Origin: Kamptonema formosum PCC 6407
GTDB taxonomy: Bacteria; Cyanobacteriota; Cyanobacteriia; Cyanobacteriales; Microcoleaceae
Assembly: GCF_000332155.1 (NCBI RefSeq)
Contig: NZ_KB235904.1
Location: 506,208 to 566,977, forward strand
DNA: 60,770 nucleotides
Reading direction: 5' to 3'
The position numbers were made by a program, and so were the translations under genes. This document shows positions 18,481-28,155 of this stretch, one piece after another; position 1 is the first letter of the stretch, and every line of letters begins with the position of its first letter. The notes beneath the pieces are model-generated. The model saw only the letters and a list, made by a program, of their open reading frames with translations, searched no databases and was not told the origin of the DNA.

Positions 18481-21195
18481 GTGCAGCCAACAGACCCTAG
18501 CAAATTTACCGATAAAGCCTGGGAAGCCATCGTCAAATCCCAGGATGTAGCCCGCCGCTTTGCCAACCAGCAGCTAGAGGTCGAACATTTAGCGATCGCA
18601 CTTCTAGAACAGCAAGGTCTTGCCAACAATATCTTCAGCAAAGCAGGGGTTGACCATCTACGCCTAACCCAGCAGCTAGAAGCATTTGCCAAACGCCAAC
18701 CCAAAGTCGCCAATGCCGAACAACTTTACCTGGGACGCGGCTTAGAAGTGATGTTAGACGCTGCTGAAGCTGCAAGAGTGGCTTGGCAGGACGGTTTTAT
18801 CGCTGTAGAACATTTATTAATCGCCTTGATCGAGGACGAACGCATCGGTCGCCGTTTGCTGACAAAAACCGAAGGCCCGCCCCCTCGGCCTGGTTACGAT
18901 CGCACTCCCCCTACCAAAGTCATCGATCGCCAAAAACTTGAAGAAGCAATTAAAGCTGTCCGGGGTTCTGCGAAAGTTCAAGACCAAAATTCAGAGTCAA
19001 CTTACGATGCACTTGCTAAGTTCGGTCGCGACTTGACAGAAGCCGCAAAATCGGGAAAACTCGACCCCGTAATCGGTCGCGATGAGGAAATTCGCCGCGT
19101 AGTCCAAGTGCTCTCCCGTCGCCAGAAAAATAATCCCGTATTAATTGGCGATCCGGGGGTAGGGAAGACTGCGATCGCTGAAGGTTTAGCCCAGCGAATT
19201 GTTAACGGCGACGTGCCCGAATCTCTCAAAAATCGCCAGCTATTTTCCCTCGATATGGGCAGCTTAATTGCCGGGGCAAAATTCCGAGGCGAATTTGAAG
19301 AACGCCTGCGGTCAGTATTACGAGAAGTGATCAATTCTGACGGTCAAATCGTCTTATTTATTGACGAATTGCATACAGTTGTAGGCACTGGTGGCGGTGG
19401 AAGTTCTGGTTCGGGAATGGATGCCGGTAACTTGTTGAAACCGATGTTAGCCAGAGGTGAATTGCGCTGTATTGGTGCAACCACCCTCGATGAATTTCGC
19501 AAGAATATTGAAAAAGATCCTGCCTTAGAAAGACGATTTCAACAAGTATTTGTCGATGAACCTAGCGTCGAAGATACTATTTCAATTTTGCGCGGACTTA
19601 AAGACCGTTATGAAAGACATCATGGAGTCAAAATATTAGACTCTGCCTTGGTTGCTGCGGCTACCTTGTCTTCCCGTTACATTTCCGATAGATTTTTACC
19701 AGATAAAGCCATCGATCTAGTAGATGAAGCCGCTGCCCAATTGAAGATGGAAATCACTTCTAAACCCGCAGAATTAGAACAAATCGATCGGCGGGTGATG
19801 CAGTTGGAAATGGAAAAACTGTCTATCGAAGGTGAAGGCAAAGGGGCGCAAAATCTGGGTTTCACTACTAGGTTAGAACGCATTCAAGCTGAAATTGATG
19901 CTTTGAAAGAAAAGCAGGAAAAATTATCAACTCAGTGGCAAGGTGAAAAGCAATCCTTAGATGCAATCAATCAATTGAAAGCGGAAGAAGATGAGTTAAG
20001 GGTGCAAATTGAGCAGGCAGAAAGGGCTTACGATTTGAATAAGGCGGCACAGTTAAAGTATGGCAGACTGGAGACTGCGGTGCGAGATCGCGAAGCCAAA
20101 GAAGCCGAACTATTAAAACTACAATCTCAAGGTTCATCATTACTTCGCGAACAAGTTACCGCCAGTGATATTGCGGAAATAGTTGCTAAGTGGACGGGAA
20201 TTCCTGTCAATCGGTTGTTAGAATCTGAAAGACAAAAACTGCTACAATTAGAGAAACATTTACACCAGCGAGTCATCGGTCAACACGAAGCCGTAGAAGC
20301 AGTTTCGGCCGCAATTCGGAGAGCTCGCGCCGGCATGAAAGACCCCGGTAGACCCATCGGTTCCTTCTTATTTATGGGGCCGACTGGCGTAGGAAAAACA
20401 GAATTAGCCCGCGCTTTAGCTGAGTTTCTATTTGATACCGATGATGCGATCGTGCGAATAGATATGTCGGAGTATATGGAGAAGCATAGCGTCTCGCGAT
20501 TAGTGGGAGCTCCGCCGGGATATGTGGGTTATGATGAAGGCGGTCAACTTTCGGAAGCAGTACGCCGTCACCCTTATTCAGTCGTACTTTTTGATGAAGT
20601 AGAAAAAGCACACCCGGATGTATTTAACATTTTATTGCAGGTGTTAGATGATGGCAGAATTACCGATTCTCAGGGGAGAGTTGTTGATTTTAGAAATACC
20701 GTCATTGTGATGACTAGCAATATTGGTAGCGACTACATTCTGGATGTTGCTGGCGATGATTCTAAGTACGAAATGATGTACAAACGGGTGACGGATGCGT
20801 TGCGATCGCACTTCCGTCCCGAATTTCTCAACCGCGTTGATGACATTATCTTGTTCCACACTTTGAGTAAGACAGAATTGCGGCAAATTGTCAGCATTCA
20901 AGTGAAGAGAATTGAACGGTTGCTGGGAGATCAAAAAATCAACTTGGACTTGTCAGAAGCGGCCAAGAATTATATCGCTGATGTCGGTTACGACCCTGTT
21001 TATGGTGCGCGACCATTGAAACGTGCGATTCAGCGAGAATTAGAAAACCCGCTGGCGAATAAGTTATTAGAAAATACCTTTGTGGAGGGCGATACAATTG
21101 TGATAGATTGTGTTGATAACAGTATGATTTTTAGTAAAGGAGAGTTGCCATCTACAGAGCGCCCAACAAGTTTATCGATTCAAAAGGTAGATTAA
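18481..21195 (+). CDS. clpB: ATP-dependent disaggregase ClpB
   Basis: Hexameric AAA+ chaperone that pulls polypeptides from aggregates together with DnaK. The N-terminal Clp repeat domain is ~1-150. The first AAA domain has Walker [16 protein letters not shown] and Walker B LFIDELHT. The coiled-coil middle domain is ~400-520, and the second AAA domain has [16 protein letters not shown] and [14 protein letters not shown]. The start is GTG 18481, preceded by GAGGAAATACC and giving the usual [10 protein letters not shown] opening. At 904 residues it is ~30 longer than usual, partly a Pro-rich linker near residue 130 and a ~15-residue C-terminal extension that overlaps the next reading frame. I see no CIRCE operator upstream. 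Confidence 0.97.
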   Translation: MQPTDPSKFTDKAWEAIVKSQDVARRFANQQLEVEHLAIALLEQQGLANNIFSKAGVDHLRLTQQLEAFAKRQPKVANAEQLYLGRGLEVMLDAAEAARVAWQDGFIAVEHLLIALIEDERIGRRLLTKTEGPPPRPGYDRTPPTKVIDRQKLEEAIKAVRGSAKVQDQNSESTYDALAKFGRDLTEAAKSGKLDPVIGRDEEIRRVVQVLSRRQKNNPVLIGDPGVGKTAIAEGLAQRIVNGDVPESLKNRQLFSLDMGSLIAGAKFRGEFEERLRSVLREVINSDGQIVLFIDELHTVVGTGGGGSSGSGMDAGNLLKPMLARGELRCIGATTLDEFRKNIEKDPALERRFQQVFVDEPSVEDTISILRGLKDRYERHHGVKILDSALVAAATLSSRYISDRFLPDKAIDLVDEAAAQLKMEITSKPAELEQIDRRVMQLEMEKLSIEGEGKGAQNLGFTTRLERIQAEIDALKEKQEKLSTQWQGEKQSLDAINQLKAEEDELRVQIEQAERAYDLNKAAQLKYGRLETAVRDREAKEAELLKLQSQGSSLLREQVTASDIAEIVAKWTGIPVNRLLESERQKLLQLEKHLHQRVIGQHEAVEAVSAAIRRARAGMKDPGRPIGSFLFMGPTGVGKTELARALAEFLFDTDDAIVRIDMSEYMEKHSVSRLVGAPPGYVGYDEGGQLSEAVRRHPYSVVLFDEVEKAHPDVFNILLQVLDDGRITDSQGRVVDFRNTVIVMTSNIGSDYILDVAGDDSKYEMMYKRVTDALRSHFRPEFLNRVDDIILFHTLSKTELRQIVSIQVKRIERLLGDQKINLDLSEAAKNYIADVGYDPVYGARPLKRAIQRELENPLANKLLENTFVEGDTIVIDCVDNSMIFSKGELPSTERPTSLSIQKVD

Positions 21196-21218
21196 GCAAT
21201 GGTGCATATACCATTGAT

Positions 21219-21521
21219 TTGACTGGCGTGGCTAAGCACACAACTGGGTCATTATCAACTGGTAAAAGTCAGTTTTTATGGGAAGTAGATGTTGAATCAG
21301 CCGTACTAGATGCCGCTGCTTACGCTGATGAGTACGATCTGTGGGAGGGCTCAACATCTAATCTTTATAAAGCCAAAGTTAGGGTACTCAATGGCCCTAT
21401 TGGTGTACTTGGAGACACAGGAGAGTTAACAGACTACATTAATATTTATAGGAGATCGCCAAGCATAATTGACGGTAAAGAAACAAGATTAGTTCACGGT
21501 TCACCAGGAAACCCGCCATGA
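21219..21521 (+). CDS. Polymorphic-toxin-like C-terminal domain, second orphan pair (decapitated)
   Basis: The frame is open from 21138, inside the clpB 3' end, but has no conventional start. TTG 21219 is the first possible one, and no ribosome-binding site is visible. Upstream in-frame residues ([20 protein letters not shown]) read like real protein continuous with TGSLSTGKSQFLWEVDVE, AVLDAAAYADEYDLWEG, VLNGPIGVLGDTGELTDYIN and the C-terminal VHGSPGNPP. From memory this matches C-terminal toxin modules of large secreted polymorphic toxins. The piece therefore seems to have been joined directly to the end of clpB. The stop overlaps the next start (ATGA). Confidence 0.65.
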   Translation: MTGVAKHTTGSLSTGKSQFLWEVDVESAVLDAAAYADEYDLWEGSTSNLYKAKVRVLNGPIGVLGDTGELTDYINIYRRSPSIIDGKETRLVHGSPGNPP

Positions 21522-21940
21522 GTGTCATAGATTTAACGCCTTTTTTCATTAAAGCTCGTTCTCAGTCAAGTAACTGGTCAATAGATGAATTGAAAAAAAT
21601 CTTGTTATCTATCCCTAAACTAATACCAGATGCTAAAATTGATTGGGATACAGGGGCCGGTGAAGACTGGGTAACGATCAGACGGAGTAAAAAAGATTTT
21701 GGGATTATTCGAGTTGATATTCCCATTGCGTTTTTTTTAAATGAATGTTCGGATGCAGTTTCTCAACTTTTAGCACGTCATAACGTCAAGTTAATTCCTA
21801 TTAAAAGCTTTAGCGAGAGAGAGTTTAAGTTGGATCGGTATCAAGTTCAAGAGATTATTCCGGGTGGATGGCACGCAGATCCAGACGCAGTTAATATGGA
21901 TTCCTTGTCAATTGCTGATTTGTGGTATGCGACAATATAA
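21518..21940 (+). CDS. Candidate immunity protein of the second pair
   Basis: The 140-residue soluble protein is translated from an ATG overlapping the previous stop by four bases. It has mixed alpha/beta sequence with a conserved-looking middle (AKIDWDTGAGEDWVTIRR) and C-terminus (ADPDAVNMDSLSIADLWYA). It is longer than most antitoxins but normal for polymorphic-toxin immunity proteins. Function is inferred only from position and overlap. A GAAGGAA array begins a few bases after its stop. Confidence 0.6.
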   Translation: MSVIDLTPFFIKARSQSSNWSIDELKKILLSIPKLIPDAKIDWDTGAGEDWVTIRRSKKDFGIIRVDIPIAFFLNECSDAVSQLLARHNVKLIPIKSFSEREFKLDRYQVQEIIPGGWHADPDAVNMDSLSIADLWYATI

Positions 21941-21944
21941 CTAA

Positions 21945-21990
21945 GAAGGAAGAATGAAGAAGGAAGAAGAAGGGAGAGGAGGAAAAAACT
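21945..21990. repeat. Purine-rich GAAGGAA-type array
   Basis: Irregular GAAGGAA/GAAGAAG units on the plus strand begin 5 bases after the stop of the preceding gene. Confidence 0.65.
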
Positions 21991-22109
21991 ATTTCCTGTT
22001 TACCTGTCTCGGCAGTCGTCAGTTACCAGAAAGTAGGGTAAACCGAATCATCCTTTTAGGGTAATCCCTTTGCAAAAAAGCGGCGCGATCGCACAAAATC
22101 ATTAAATAC

Positions 22110-22245
22110 AGGACTTACGCAGAAGAGATCCCCGCACCCCCCGAAACAGGGGACTTTTGAGATTCCCATCCCCTCCAAGGGTTTCCTCCTATTTTCAGGG
22201 GGGTTAAGGCGGATCGAAGTTTAAGCTTCATCGTGCGTCAATCCT
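22110..22245. mobile_element. Degenerate 136-bp foldback element related to 3024-3130
   Basis: AGGACTTACGCA at the left end pairs with TGCGTCAATCCT at the right (10 of 12). The interior differs from the 3024 copy and includes CCCCTG/CAGGGG-type inner pairs. It lies 28 bp before the htpG start, so it may carry or affect the htpG leader. Confidence 0.55.
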
Positions 22246-22272
22246 ATACTCACAGTCACTTAAAGTAAAACT

Positions 22273-24261
22273 ATGACAGTCCTCGAACAGGGAACAATTA
22301 CGATCCATACCGAGAATATTTTCCCGATTATCAAGAAATCTCTCTATACTGACCACGAGATCTTCTTGCGGGAACTGGTATCAAACGCCGTAGATGCGAT
22401 CGCGAAACTGAAAATGATTTCTCGTTCCGGCGAATTTAGCGGCGACATCGGGGAACCAGAAATTCACCTCGCCATTGATAAAGAGAAAAAAACCCTCTCT
22501 GTCTCTGATAACGGTATTGGTCTAACGGCGGATGAAGTAAAAAAATACATCAATCAAGTTGCCTTTTCCAGCGCCGAAGAATTTATTCAAAAATACAAAG
22601 GAGAAGGTAACGACGCAATTATCGGTCACTTTGGTCTGGGTTTCTACTCTTCCTTCATGGTGGCCAAACAAGTAGAAATCGATACCCTTTCCTACCAAGA
22701 AGGTGCTCAAGCAGTACACTGGTCTTGCGATGGTTCGCCAGCCTTTGAGTTGACAGATTCTCCGCGCACAGAACGCGGTACAACGATTACTCTCACTCTC
22801 CAAGATGAAGAAGAAGAATATTTAGAAACCAGCCGCATTAAGCAGCTAATTAAAACTTACTGCGACTTCATGCCAGTGCCAATTAAACTGGATGGAGAAG
22901 TAATTAACAAGCAAAAAGCTGCTTGGCGAGAATCTACTAGCAACCTCACCAAAGAAGATTATTTAGAACTCTACCGCTACCTCTACCCCTTCCAAGAAGA
23001 ACCGCTTTTGTGGGTACATCTAAATACAGATTATCCTTTCATTGTCAACGGGATTCTATATTTCCCTAAATTGCGGCCAGATGTCGATGTCACTCAAGGC
23101 AATATTAAACTATTCTGCAATCAAGTCTTTGTCAGCGATCACTGCGAAGAAGTTATCCCTAAATTTTTGATGCCGCTGCGAGGGGTGATTGATAGTACAG
23201 ACATTCCTCTGAATGTATCTCGCAGTTCCCTACAAAGCAACCGCACAGTCAGGAAAATTGCTGATTATATTGCCAAAAAAGTTGGCGATCGTCTTAAAGA
23301 ACTTTACCGCGATAACCGCGATGAATATATCCGCTGTTGGCAAGACATCGGTACATTTGTCAAGTTCGGATCGCTGAATGACGAGAAGTTTAAAAAGCAA
23401 GTCGAAGATATCCTAATTTATCGCACGACTTACCAACCAACCGCAGAAAAATCAGAAAGTGTAACTCCAGAAGTGCAGGTACAAGCTGAGGATGGAGACG
23501 CATGGCAAGAAGTAACGCCGAAGTCGGAAACCTCAACTTCAACGCAACCTTATACTACCCTTCAGGAGTATTTGGAACGCAATCAAAAACGCCACGAAAA
23601 CCGCGTATTTTATTGTACTGAACCGGCATCGCAGGCTACTTATGTGGAACTGCACAAGAGTCAAGGTTTGGAAGTCCTATTTATGGACTCCTTCATTGAT
23701 ACGCACTTTATCAGTTCCTTGGAGAGAGACTATAAAGATGTCAAATTCTCGCGGGTTGATTCCGAACTTGATGAGACGCTGATTGACAAGGAAAAAGAAG
23801 CTGAGATTGTTGACCCGAATACCAATAAAACTCGCAGCGAACAAATTAAAGACTTGTTCCAACAAGCGATCGGTAAGTCAACAGTTACTATTCGCACTGA
23901 AGCTTTGAAATCTGACGATCCCCAGGGTACGCCGCCGGCAATTGTTTTGTTACCAGAAGCGATGCGGCGACTGCGGGATATGACGGCTTTATTGCAGCAG
24001 CAAACGGCTGGATTTCCTGACGAACATATCCTAGTAGTAAATACTGCTCACCCGCTGATTCAAAACTTGGCTAATTTGAGTCAAGGCGCGATTATTCAAG
24101 GTAGCGGCGTGTCTCCATCTAGCGAGTTGGCAAATATGATTTGTCATCATGTTTATGACTTAGCTTTGATGGCTCAGAAAGGGTTTGATGCTGAGGGAAT
24201 GAAGGATTTTGTGGAACGCTCAAATCAGGTGTTGACGCGGTTAACGGAACGAGCATTGTAA
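22273..24261 (+). CDS. htpG: Molecular chaperone HtpG (Hsp90)
   Basis: ATP-dependent dimeric Hsp90 chaperone. The N-terminal GHKL ATPase domain has ELVSNAVDAI (catalytic Glu), DNGIGL and GHFGLGFYSSFMV. The middle domain has PLNVSRSSLQSN with the catalytic Arg region, and a C-terminal dimerisation domain follows. The 662-residue length is normal for cyanobacterial HtpG. Start ATG 22273. Together with ClpB 1.1 kb upstream this makes a chaperone-rich segment, although the two genes are separated by the orphan pair and a foldback element and are unlikely to share a transcript. Confidence 0.97.
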   Translation: MTVLEQGTITIHTENIFPIIKKSLYTDHEIFLRELVSNAVDAIAKLKMISRSGEFSGDIGEPEIHLAIDKEKKTLSVSDNGIGLTADEVKKYINQVAFSSAEEFIQKYKGEGNDAIIGHFGLGFYSSFMVAKQVEIDTLSYQEGAQAVHWSCDGSPAFELTDSPRTERGTTITLTLQDEEEEYLETSRIKQLIKTYCDFMPVPIKLDGEVINKQKAAWRESTSNLTKEDYLELYRYLYPFQEEPLLWVHLNTDYPFIVNGILYFPKLRPDVDVTQGNIKLFCNQVFVSDHCEEVIPKFLMPLRGVIDSTDIPLNVSRSSLQSNRTVRKIADYIAKKVGDRLKELYRDNRDEYIRCWQDIGTFVKFGSLNDEKFKKQVEDILIYRTTYQPTAEKSESVTPEVQVQAEDGDAWQEVTPKSETSTSTQPYTTLQEYLERNQKRHENRVFYCTEPASQATYVELHKSQGLEVLFMDSFIDTHFISSLERDYKDVKFSRVDSELDETLIDKEKEAEIVDPNTNKTRSEQIKDLFQQAIGKSTVTIRTEALKSDDPQGTPPAIVLLPEAMRRLRDMTALLQQQTAGFPDEHILVVNTAHPLIQNLANLSQGAIIQGSGVSPSSELANMICHHVYDLALMAQKGFDAEGMKDFVERSNQVLTRLTERAL

Positions 24262-24291
24262 TCAATTATCCTCAAATCCCTCTGAAAAAAA

Positions 24292-24311
24292 CTACAGTTT
24301 ATAAACTGTAG
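24292..24311. terminator. Perfect 20-bp palindrome after htpG
   Basis: CTACAGTTTATAAACTGTAG is self-complementary and lies 31 bp after the htpG stop, preceded by A-rich sequence. It is a plausible terminator hairpin, though no clear T-run follows. Confidence 0.45.
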
Positions 24312-24421
24312 CTTGCAAACAGGGGGATTTTGATAGGATGCTCCCGATTTGACCTATTTGTGCGAATCGATCTATAATTGAAGGTTGCATCGCAAAGAAA
24401 AACGGTAATCTGGAGGGTAAT

Positions 24422-24658
24422 ATGTCTCGGAAATGTCAGTTGACAGGGAAAAAGGCGAATAATGGGATGGCTGTTTCCCACTCGCACCGCCGCACTCACA
24501 AGTTGCAGGAGGCGAATTTGCAGTGGAAACGGATTTGGTGGCCCCAAGGGAAGCGCTGGGTGAAGTTACATCTTTCTACGAAGGCGATTAAGACCATACA
24601 ACTCAAGGGTTTGGATGCTCTGGCGCGGGAAGCTGGAATTAACTTGAACAAATATTAA
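24422..24658 (+). CDS. rpmB: 50S ribosomal protein L28
   Basis: Small basic large-subunit protein of 78 residues. It opens [21 protein letters not shown], with the L28 hallmark of Cys plus TGKKA and SHSHRRT, continues through an aromatic-basic middle ([20 protein letters not shown]) and ends [19 protein letters not shown]. Start ATG 24422 is preceded by TGGAGGGTAAT, a strong ribosome-binding site. It is monocistronic, with an intrinsic terminator at 24701. Confidence 0.97.
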   Translation: MSRKCQLTGKKANNGMAVSHSHRRTHKLQEANLQWKRIWWPQGKRWVKLHLSTKAIKTIQLKGLDALAREAGINLNKY

Positions 24659-24700
24659 ATCGGCAATTAATACCATTTGGTTGAAAAGGCTGGTAATTTT

Positions 24701-24745
24701 TTGAGTGCGATCGCGTTAATTGATGCGATCGCACTCAATTTTTTT
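24701..24745 (+). terminator. Intrinsic terminator built from two HIP1 sites
   Basis: TTGAGTGCGATCGC (24701-24714) pairs with GCGATCGCACTCAA (24725-24738), a perfect 14-bp stem with a ten-base loop, followed directly by T-rich sequence to 24745. It is well placed 43 bp after rpmB. Confidence 0.85.
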
Positions 24746-24794
24746 AGGGAACCGCACCGAGTAATACCAAATCCAGTTTACTACCCCCTTTATT

Positions 24795-24859
24795 GTCATT
24801 GTTCGCTGTGCTCCGCAATCGCAGAGACTAGGGGATTGCTTCGCGGAGTTCGCAATGAC
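24795..24859. repeat. Short GTCATTG...CAATGAC foldback repeat
   Basis: A 65-bp segment with inverted ends GTCATTG and CAATGAC and inner GATTGCTTCGCGGAG. It is a shortened, diverged relative of the element at 44809-44970. The rest of 24860-25067 is AT-rich leader of the next gene. Confidence 0.55.
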
Positions 24860-25067
24860 GGATTATTACTAATACAATCGCTCGCTATTTACTAAGATAT
24901 GGTAACATTCCTCTAAGTTTACGAGCATTAGTGGTAGCGACAACTAATAATTTATTCATAGCTAATGGTTGACAACCATAACCATTAGATCTCTGCGATC
25001 TTGATGACGCAAGCATTATTAGCTCTAAGTTGAAACTTAATTGAGCGCAATATCTATATTTTACCCA

Positions 25068-27389
25068 ATGAATACCCAAGATATTCCTTTAAACAGCGTT
25101 CACACAACTAATTTCCCAAATATTTTAACTCAACTTGGTATTTCCCTAGTTGTTTCCACTTACCAAGCAGGCAAGTTAATAGTTCTGCGTGCTGACAATA
25201 ATAATACTATAAATACCCATTTTAGAACCTTCGATCGCCCAATGGGTTTAGCAGTAGATCGCGAAAAATTAGCCATTGGTACAGCTTACCAAATTATCGA
25301 ACTTCGCAATGTCCCAGCAGTAGCGCCAAAGCTAGAACCAGTTGGCAAACATGATGCTTGTTATCTCCCTCGTCGCACTCATATTACTGGGGATATTGAC
25401 ATTCACGAAATGGCCTATGCTAATGATGAACTTTGGTTTATTAATACCCGTTTTTCTTGTTTATGTACCCTAGATCAAACTCATAGTTTTGTACCGCGAT
25501 GGCGACCTCATTTTATTAATGCTTACGATCTCAGCGATCGCTGTCATCTTAACGGTTTAAGCATCCGCAACGATCGACCACAATATATTACAGCATTAGG
25601 AGAAACAAATGAAGCCGCAGGTTGGCGAAAAAACAAAGCTAATGGGGGGATTCTTATTGATATTTCCAGTAATGAAATCATCTGTCGTGGTTTATCTATG
25701 CCTCATTCTCCCCGCTGGTATCGGGAGGAACTTTGGGTATTAGAATCAGGAAATGGTAGTTTAGCTAAAGTTGACTTAAGTTCGGGAAATTTAACTACAG
25801 TTGCTCAAGTTCCTGGTTTCACTCGCGGTTTAGCTTTTTGGGAAAATTTAGCCTTTATTGGACTTTCACAAATTAGAGAAACCGCCGTTTTTAGTGGATT
25901 ACCGATTACCAAAAGTCTCACGGAAAGGATTTGTGGCGTGTGGGTAGTCAATATTGACACTGGAGAAATTATTGCTTTCTTAAGATTTGAAAGTGGCGTA
26001 CAAGAAATATTTGCTATTGGTATTATTCCCGGCTTTCTATTTCCCGAAGTCATTAACTGGGATGAGCAACTTTTAGGCACAACCTATATTTTACCCGATG
26101 AAGCACTTCAAGAAGTAGAACTAACTGAGAAGATTCTACAACCAGAAGATGCCGAATATTTACTCAATTTGGGCAATGATGCCTACAATCAAGGCAACCT
26201 GGAAGCTGCAATGCAGCAATATCAGAAATGCCTAGAACTTAAGCCAGATTATTTGATGGCCCGGTATAATTTGGGAGTGGTTTATTTAGAACAAGAACAA
26301 TGGGAAGAGGCGATTATCGAATTAGAACAAGTAATTACCATAGATCCCAATCATGCCGAAGCTTACAATAATTTGGGTATAATTTCCCAGCACGAACATA
26401 GATTAAATGAAGCGATTGAATATTATCAAAAAGCAATTGCTATTCGCTACCAATTTCCTGATGCACATTTTAATTTAGGCATGGCTTTATTACAAATGGG
26501 AGAATATACCCAAGGCTTTGCCGAAAGCGAGTGGCGTTGGCAAACGAATAACTTTACACCTTTTATTTGTCCTCAACCTTTGTGGGATGGTAGCGATTTA
26601 AGCGGTCAAACTATTCTGATTCATACCGAACAAGGTTCGGGAGATGCAATTCAATTTATTCGCTATATTCCCCTAGTTGCTGAAAGTAGCTGTCGCATTA
26701 TTTTAGTTTGCATTCCCGACTTAATGCCTTTATTTGCCACGATTCCTCACATTGACAAGATAATTCCGCCGGGAGATATTGCGACATCAGAATTTGATGT
26801 TTATGCTCCCTTAATGAGCTTACCTCATATTCTGGGTACAACTTTAGATACAATTCCGGCTCAAATTCCTTATTTAGAAGCAAGAGAGCAAAACGTTGTT
26901 TTCCCAATCCTGCATTCATCTGAGTCTAAAAAATTAAAAGTAGGAATTGTTTGGTGTGGGAGTCCTACTCATAAAAACGATCGCAATCGTTCTTGTAAAT
27001 TAGATGATTTTGCGCCTATTTTGAATATAAAAGATGTGGATTTCTTTAGCTTGCAAAAAGTTACTAAGCCGACGGATTTAGCAAAATTGCAAGAATTTAA
27101 TGTCTGCGATCTAAGTTATTATCTGAGAGATTATGGAGATACGGCAAGAGCGATCGCGCAACTAGATTTAGTAATTACTGTGGATACTTCTGTTGCTCAC
27201 TTAGCCGGAGCATTAGGTAAGCCAGTTTGGACTTTACTATGCTATAGTCCCGATTGGAGATGGATATTAGAAAGAAATGATACTCCTTGGTATCCGACGA
27301 TGCGACTATTTCGGCAATCGCAACCGCGAGATTGGGTGGAAGTATTTAATCGCGTTGCTGAAGCATTAAATGGGTTGGTAGGAGATTAA
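25068..27389 (+). CDS. TIGR03032-domain / TPR / glycosyltransferase-like fusion protein
   Basis: A cytoplasmic multidomain protein. Residues ~1-340 match the TIGR03032 beta-propeller-like domain (STYQAGKLIVLR, MAYANDELWFINTRFSCLCTLD, SMPHSPRWYREELWVLESG-N). About 365-480 holds three TPR motifs (AYNQGNLEAAMQQYQKCLEL, NLGVVYLEQEQWEEAI, NNLGIISQHEHRLNEAIEYY). From ~500 there is the C-terminal region common in TPR glycosyltransferase-like proteins (HTEQGSGDAIQFIRYIPLV, VGIVWCGSPTHKNDRNRS, DLVITVDTSVAHLAGALGKP), which resembles a GT9/GT41-like fold. I choose ATG 25068 over the TTG at 25041. Function is unknown; a link to surface glycan or protein modification is inference. Confidence 0.85.
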   Translation: MNTQDIPLNSVHTTNFPNILTQLGISLVVSTYQAGKLIVLRADNNNTINTHFRTFDRPMGLAVDREKLAIGTAYQIIELRNVPAVAPKLEPVGKHDACYLPRRTHITGDIDIHEMAYANDELWFINTRFSCLCTLDQTHSFVPRWRPHFINAYDLSDRCHLNGLSIRNDRPQYITALGETNEAAGWRKNKANGGILIDISSNEIICRGLSMPHSPRWYREELWVLESGNGSLAKVDLSSGNLTTVAQVPGFTRGLAFWENLAFIGLSQIRETAVFSGLPITKSLTERICGVWVVNIDTGEIIAFLRFESGVQEIFAIGIIPGFLFPEVINWDEQLLGTTYILPDEALQEVELTEKILQPEDAEYLLNLGNDAYNQGNLEAAMQQYQKCLELKPDYLMARYNLGVVYLEQEQWEEAIIELEQVITIDPNHAEAYNNLGIISQHEHRLNEAIEYYQKAIAIRYQFPDAHFNLGMALLQMGEYTQGFAESEWRWQTNNFTPFICPQPLWDGSDLSGQTILIHTEQGSGDAIQFIRYIPLVAESSCRIILVCIPDLMPLFATIPHIDKIIPPGDIATSEFDVYAPLMSLPHILGTTLDTIPAQIPYLEAREQNVVFPILHSSESKKLKVGIVWCGSPTHKNDRNRSCKLDDFAPILNIKDVDFFSLQKVTKPTDLAKLQEFNVCDLSYYLRDYGDTARAIAQLDLVITVDTSVAHLAGALGKPVWTLLCYSPDWRWILERNDTPWYPTMRLFRQSQPRDWVEVFNRVAEALNGLVGD

Positions 27390-27412
27390 AAATTGTCAAT
27401 ATTAAGGTAACT

Positions 27413-27815
27413 ATGACTACACTTAGCGTCACAACAACCAACGACTAGCAGCATCGCGAATTTAATTATTAATCCTGGCCCTGATGGCAAGATTAGTTTG
27501 CGAGAGGCGATCGCGGCAGCCAATAATACTACAGGTACGGATGCGATCGCCCTTGCTAATACGCTAGACATTACCGATTCAGTCAGTATTAACGCGGCCC
27601 AGGGGCAACTAATTTAACCGTTAGCGGCAACAATGCCGTGCAGGTATTCAATATTTTCGGTGCGGGGGTAATAGTAAATATTGACAGCTTAACTATTGCG
27701 AATGGCAATAGCGCATTCAATGGGGCTGGGATTAGTGTGGGAACAAGCACCACCCTGAATTTGAGTAATAGCACTGTCAGCGGCAATTCGGCTAATTACA
27801 GCGGCGGCGGGAACT
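27413..27815 (+). pseudogene. Fragmented beta-helix adhesin-type gene
   Basis: The ATG at 27413, after AAGGTAACT, opens MTTLSVTTTND and stops. Further frames carry KISLREAIAAANNTTGTDAI (a CSLREA-type opening typical of right-handed beta-helix surface proteins) and then, after another frameshift, VNIDSLTIANGNSAFNGAGI and STTLNLSNSTVSGNSANYSGGG. These are parallel beta-helix repeats. At least two frameshifts or stops and a truncation at ~27815 make it dead. What replaces it carries one end (AGGACTTACG) of the 3024-type element. Confidence 0.8.
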
Positions 27816-28155
27816 GGAACGCCTTTAGGACTTACGAATTGACAAATGGGAAAATTTTCAGCATATTCAGCAACAAAATTCTGACCACAGGATCAGTTCG
27901 GCCATTTTTACCCAACGGTTGTCTTTTGACAACCTTCCTTCAAAGGGGAGTTCAAAGTCGAAGGGTTCCCTGGGAACAGACTCAGCTTTTCTGTACATGG
28001 TGAGGGAGGGTGATGCAAGGCTTTTGACCTATTTTACCTGTTTTTCTTGCACCATACTCTCGCTCCGCGATCGCATCACCCAGACTGCATCACCTCCGGG
28101 TACTGATTCAGCAAGCCCTAGTTAAAACCAACAACTAACAACTAACAACTAACAA
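27816..28155. other. Gene-poor scar downstream of the adhesin remnant
   Basis: This stretch begins with TTAGGACTTACG (27825), a single end of the foldback family, and continues with non-coding sequence that includes GACAACC/GGTTGTC and TGATGCAAGG/TGCATCACC-type partial inverted repeats. It ends in a TAACAAC array (about 28128-28150) touching the stop of the deacetylase gene. No gene is supported. Confidence 0.5.

Noticed and set aside
24677-24895. 72-residue plus-strand frame after rpmB
   Set aside because: It starts inside the rpmB terminator region and crosses a foldback repeat; not a gene.
27638-28003. 121-residue plus-strand open frame
   Set aside because: It is a chimera of the dead adhesin remnant and unrelated sequence beyond the element end, so it is covered by the pseudogene entry.
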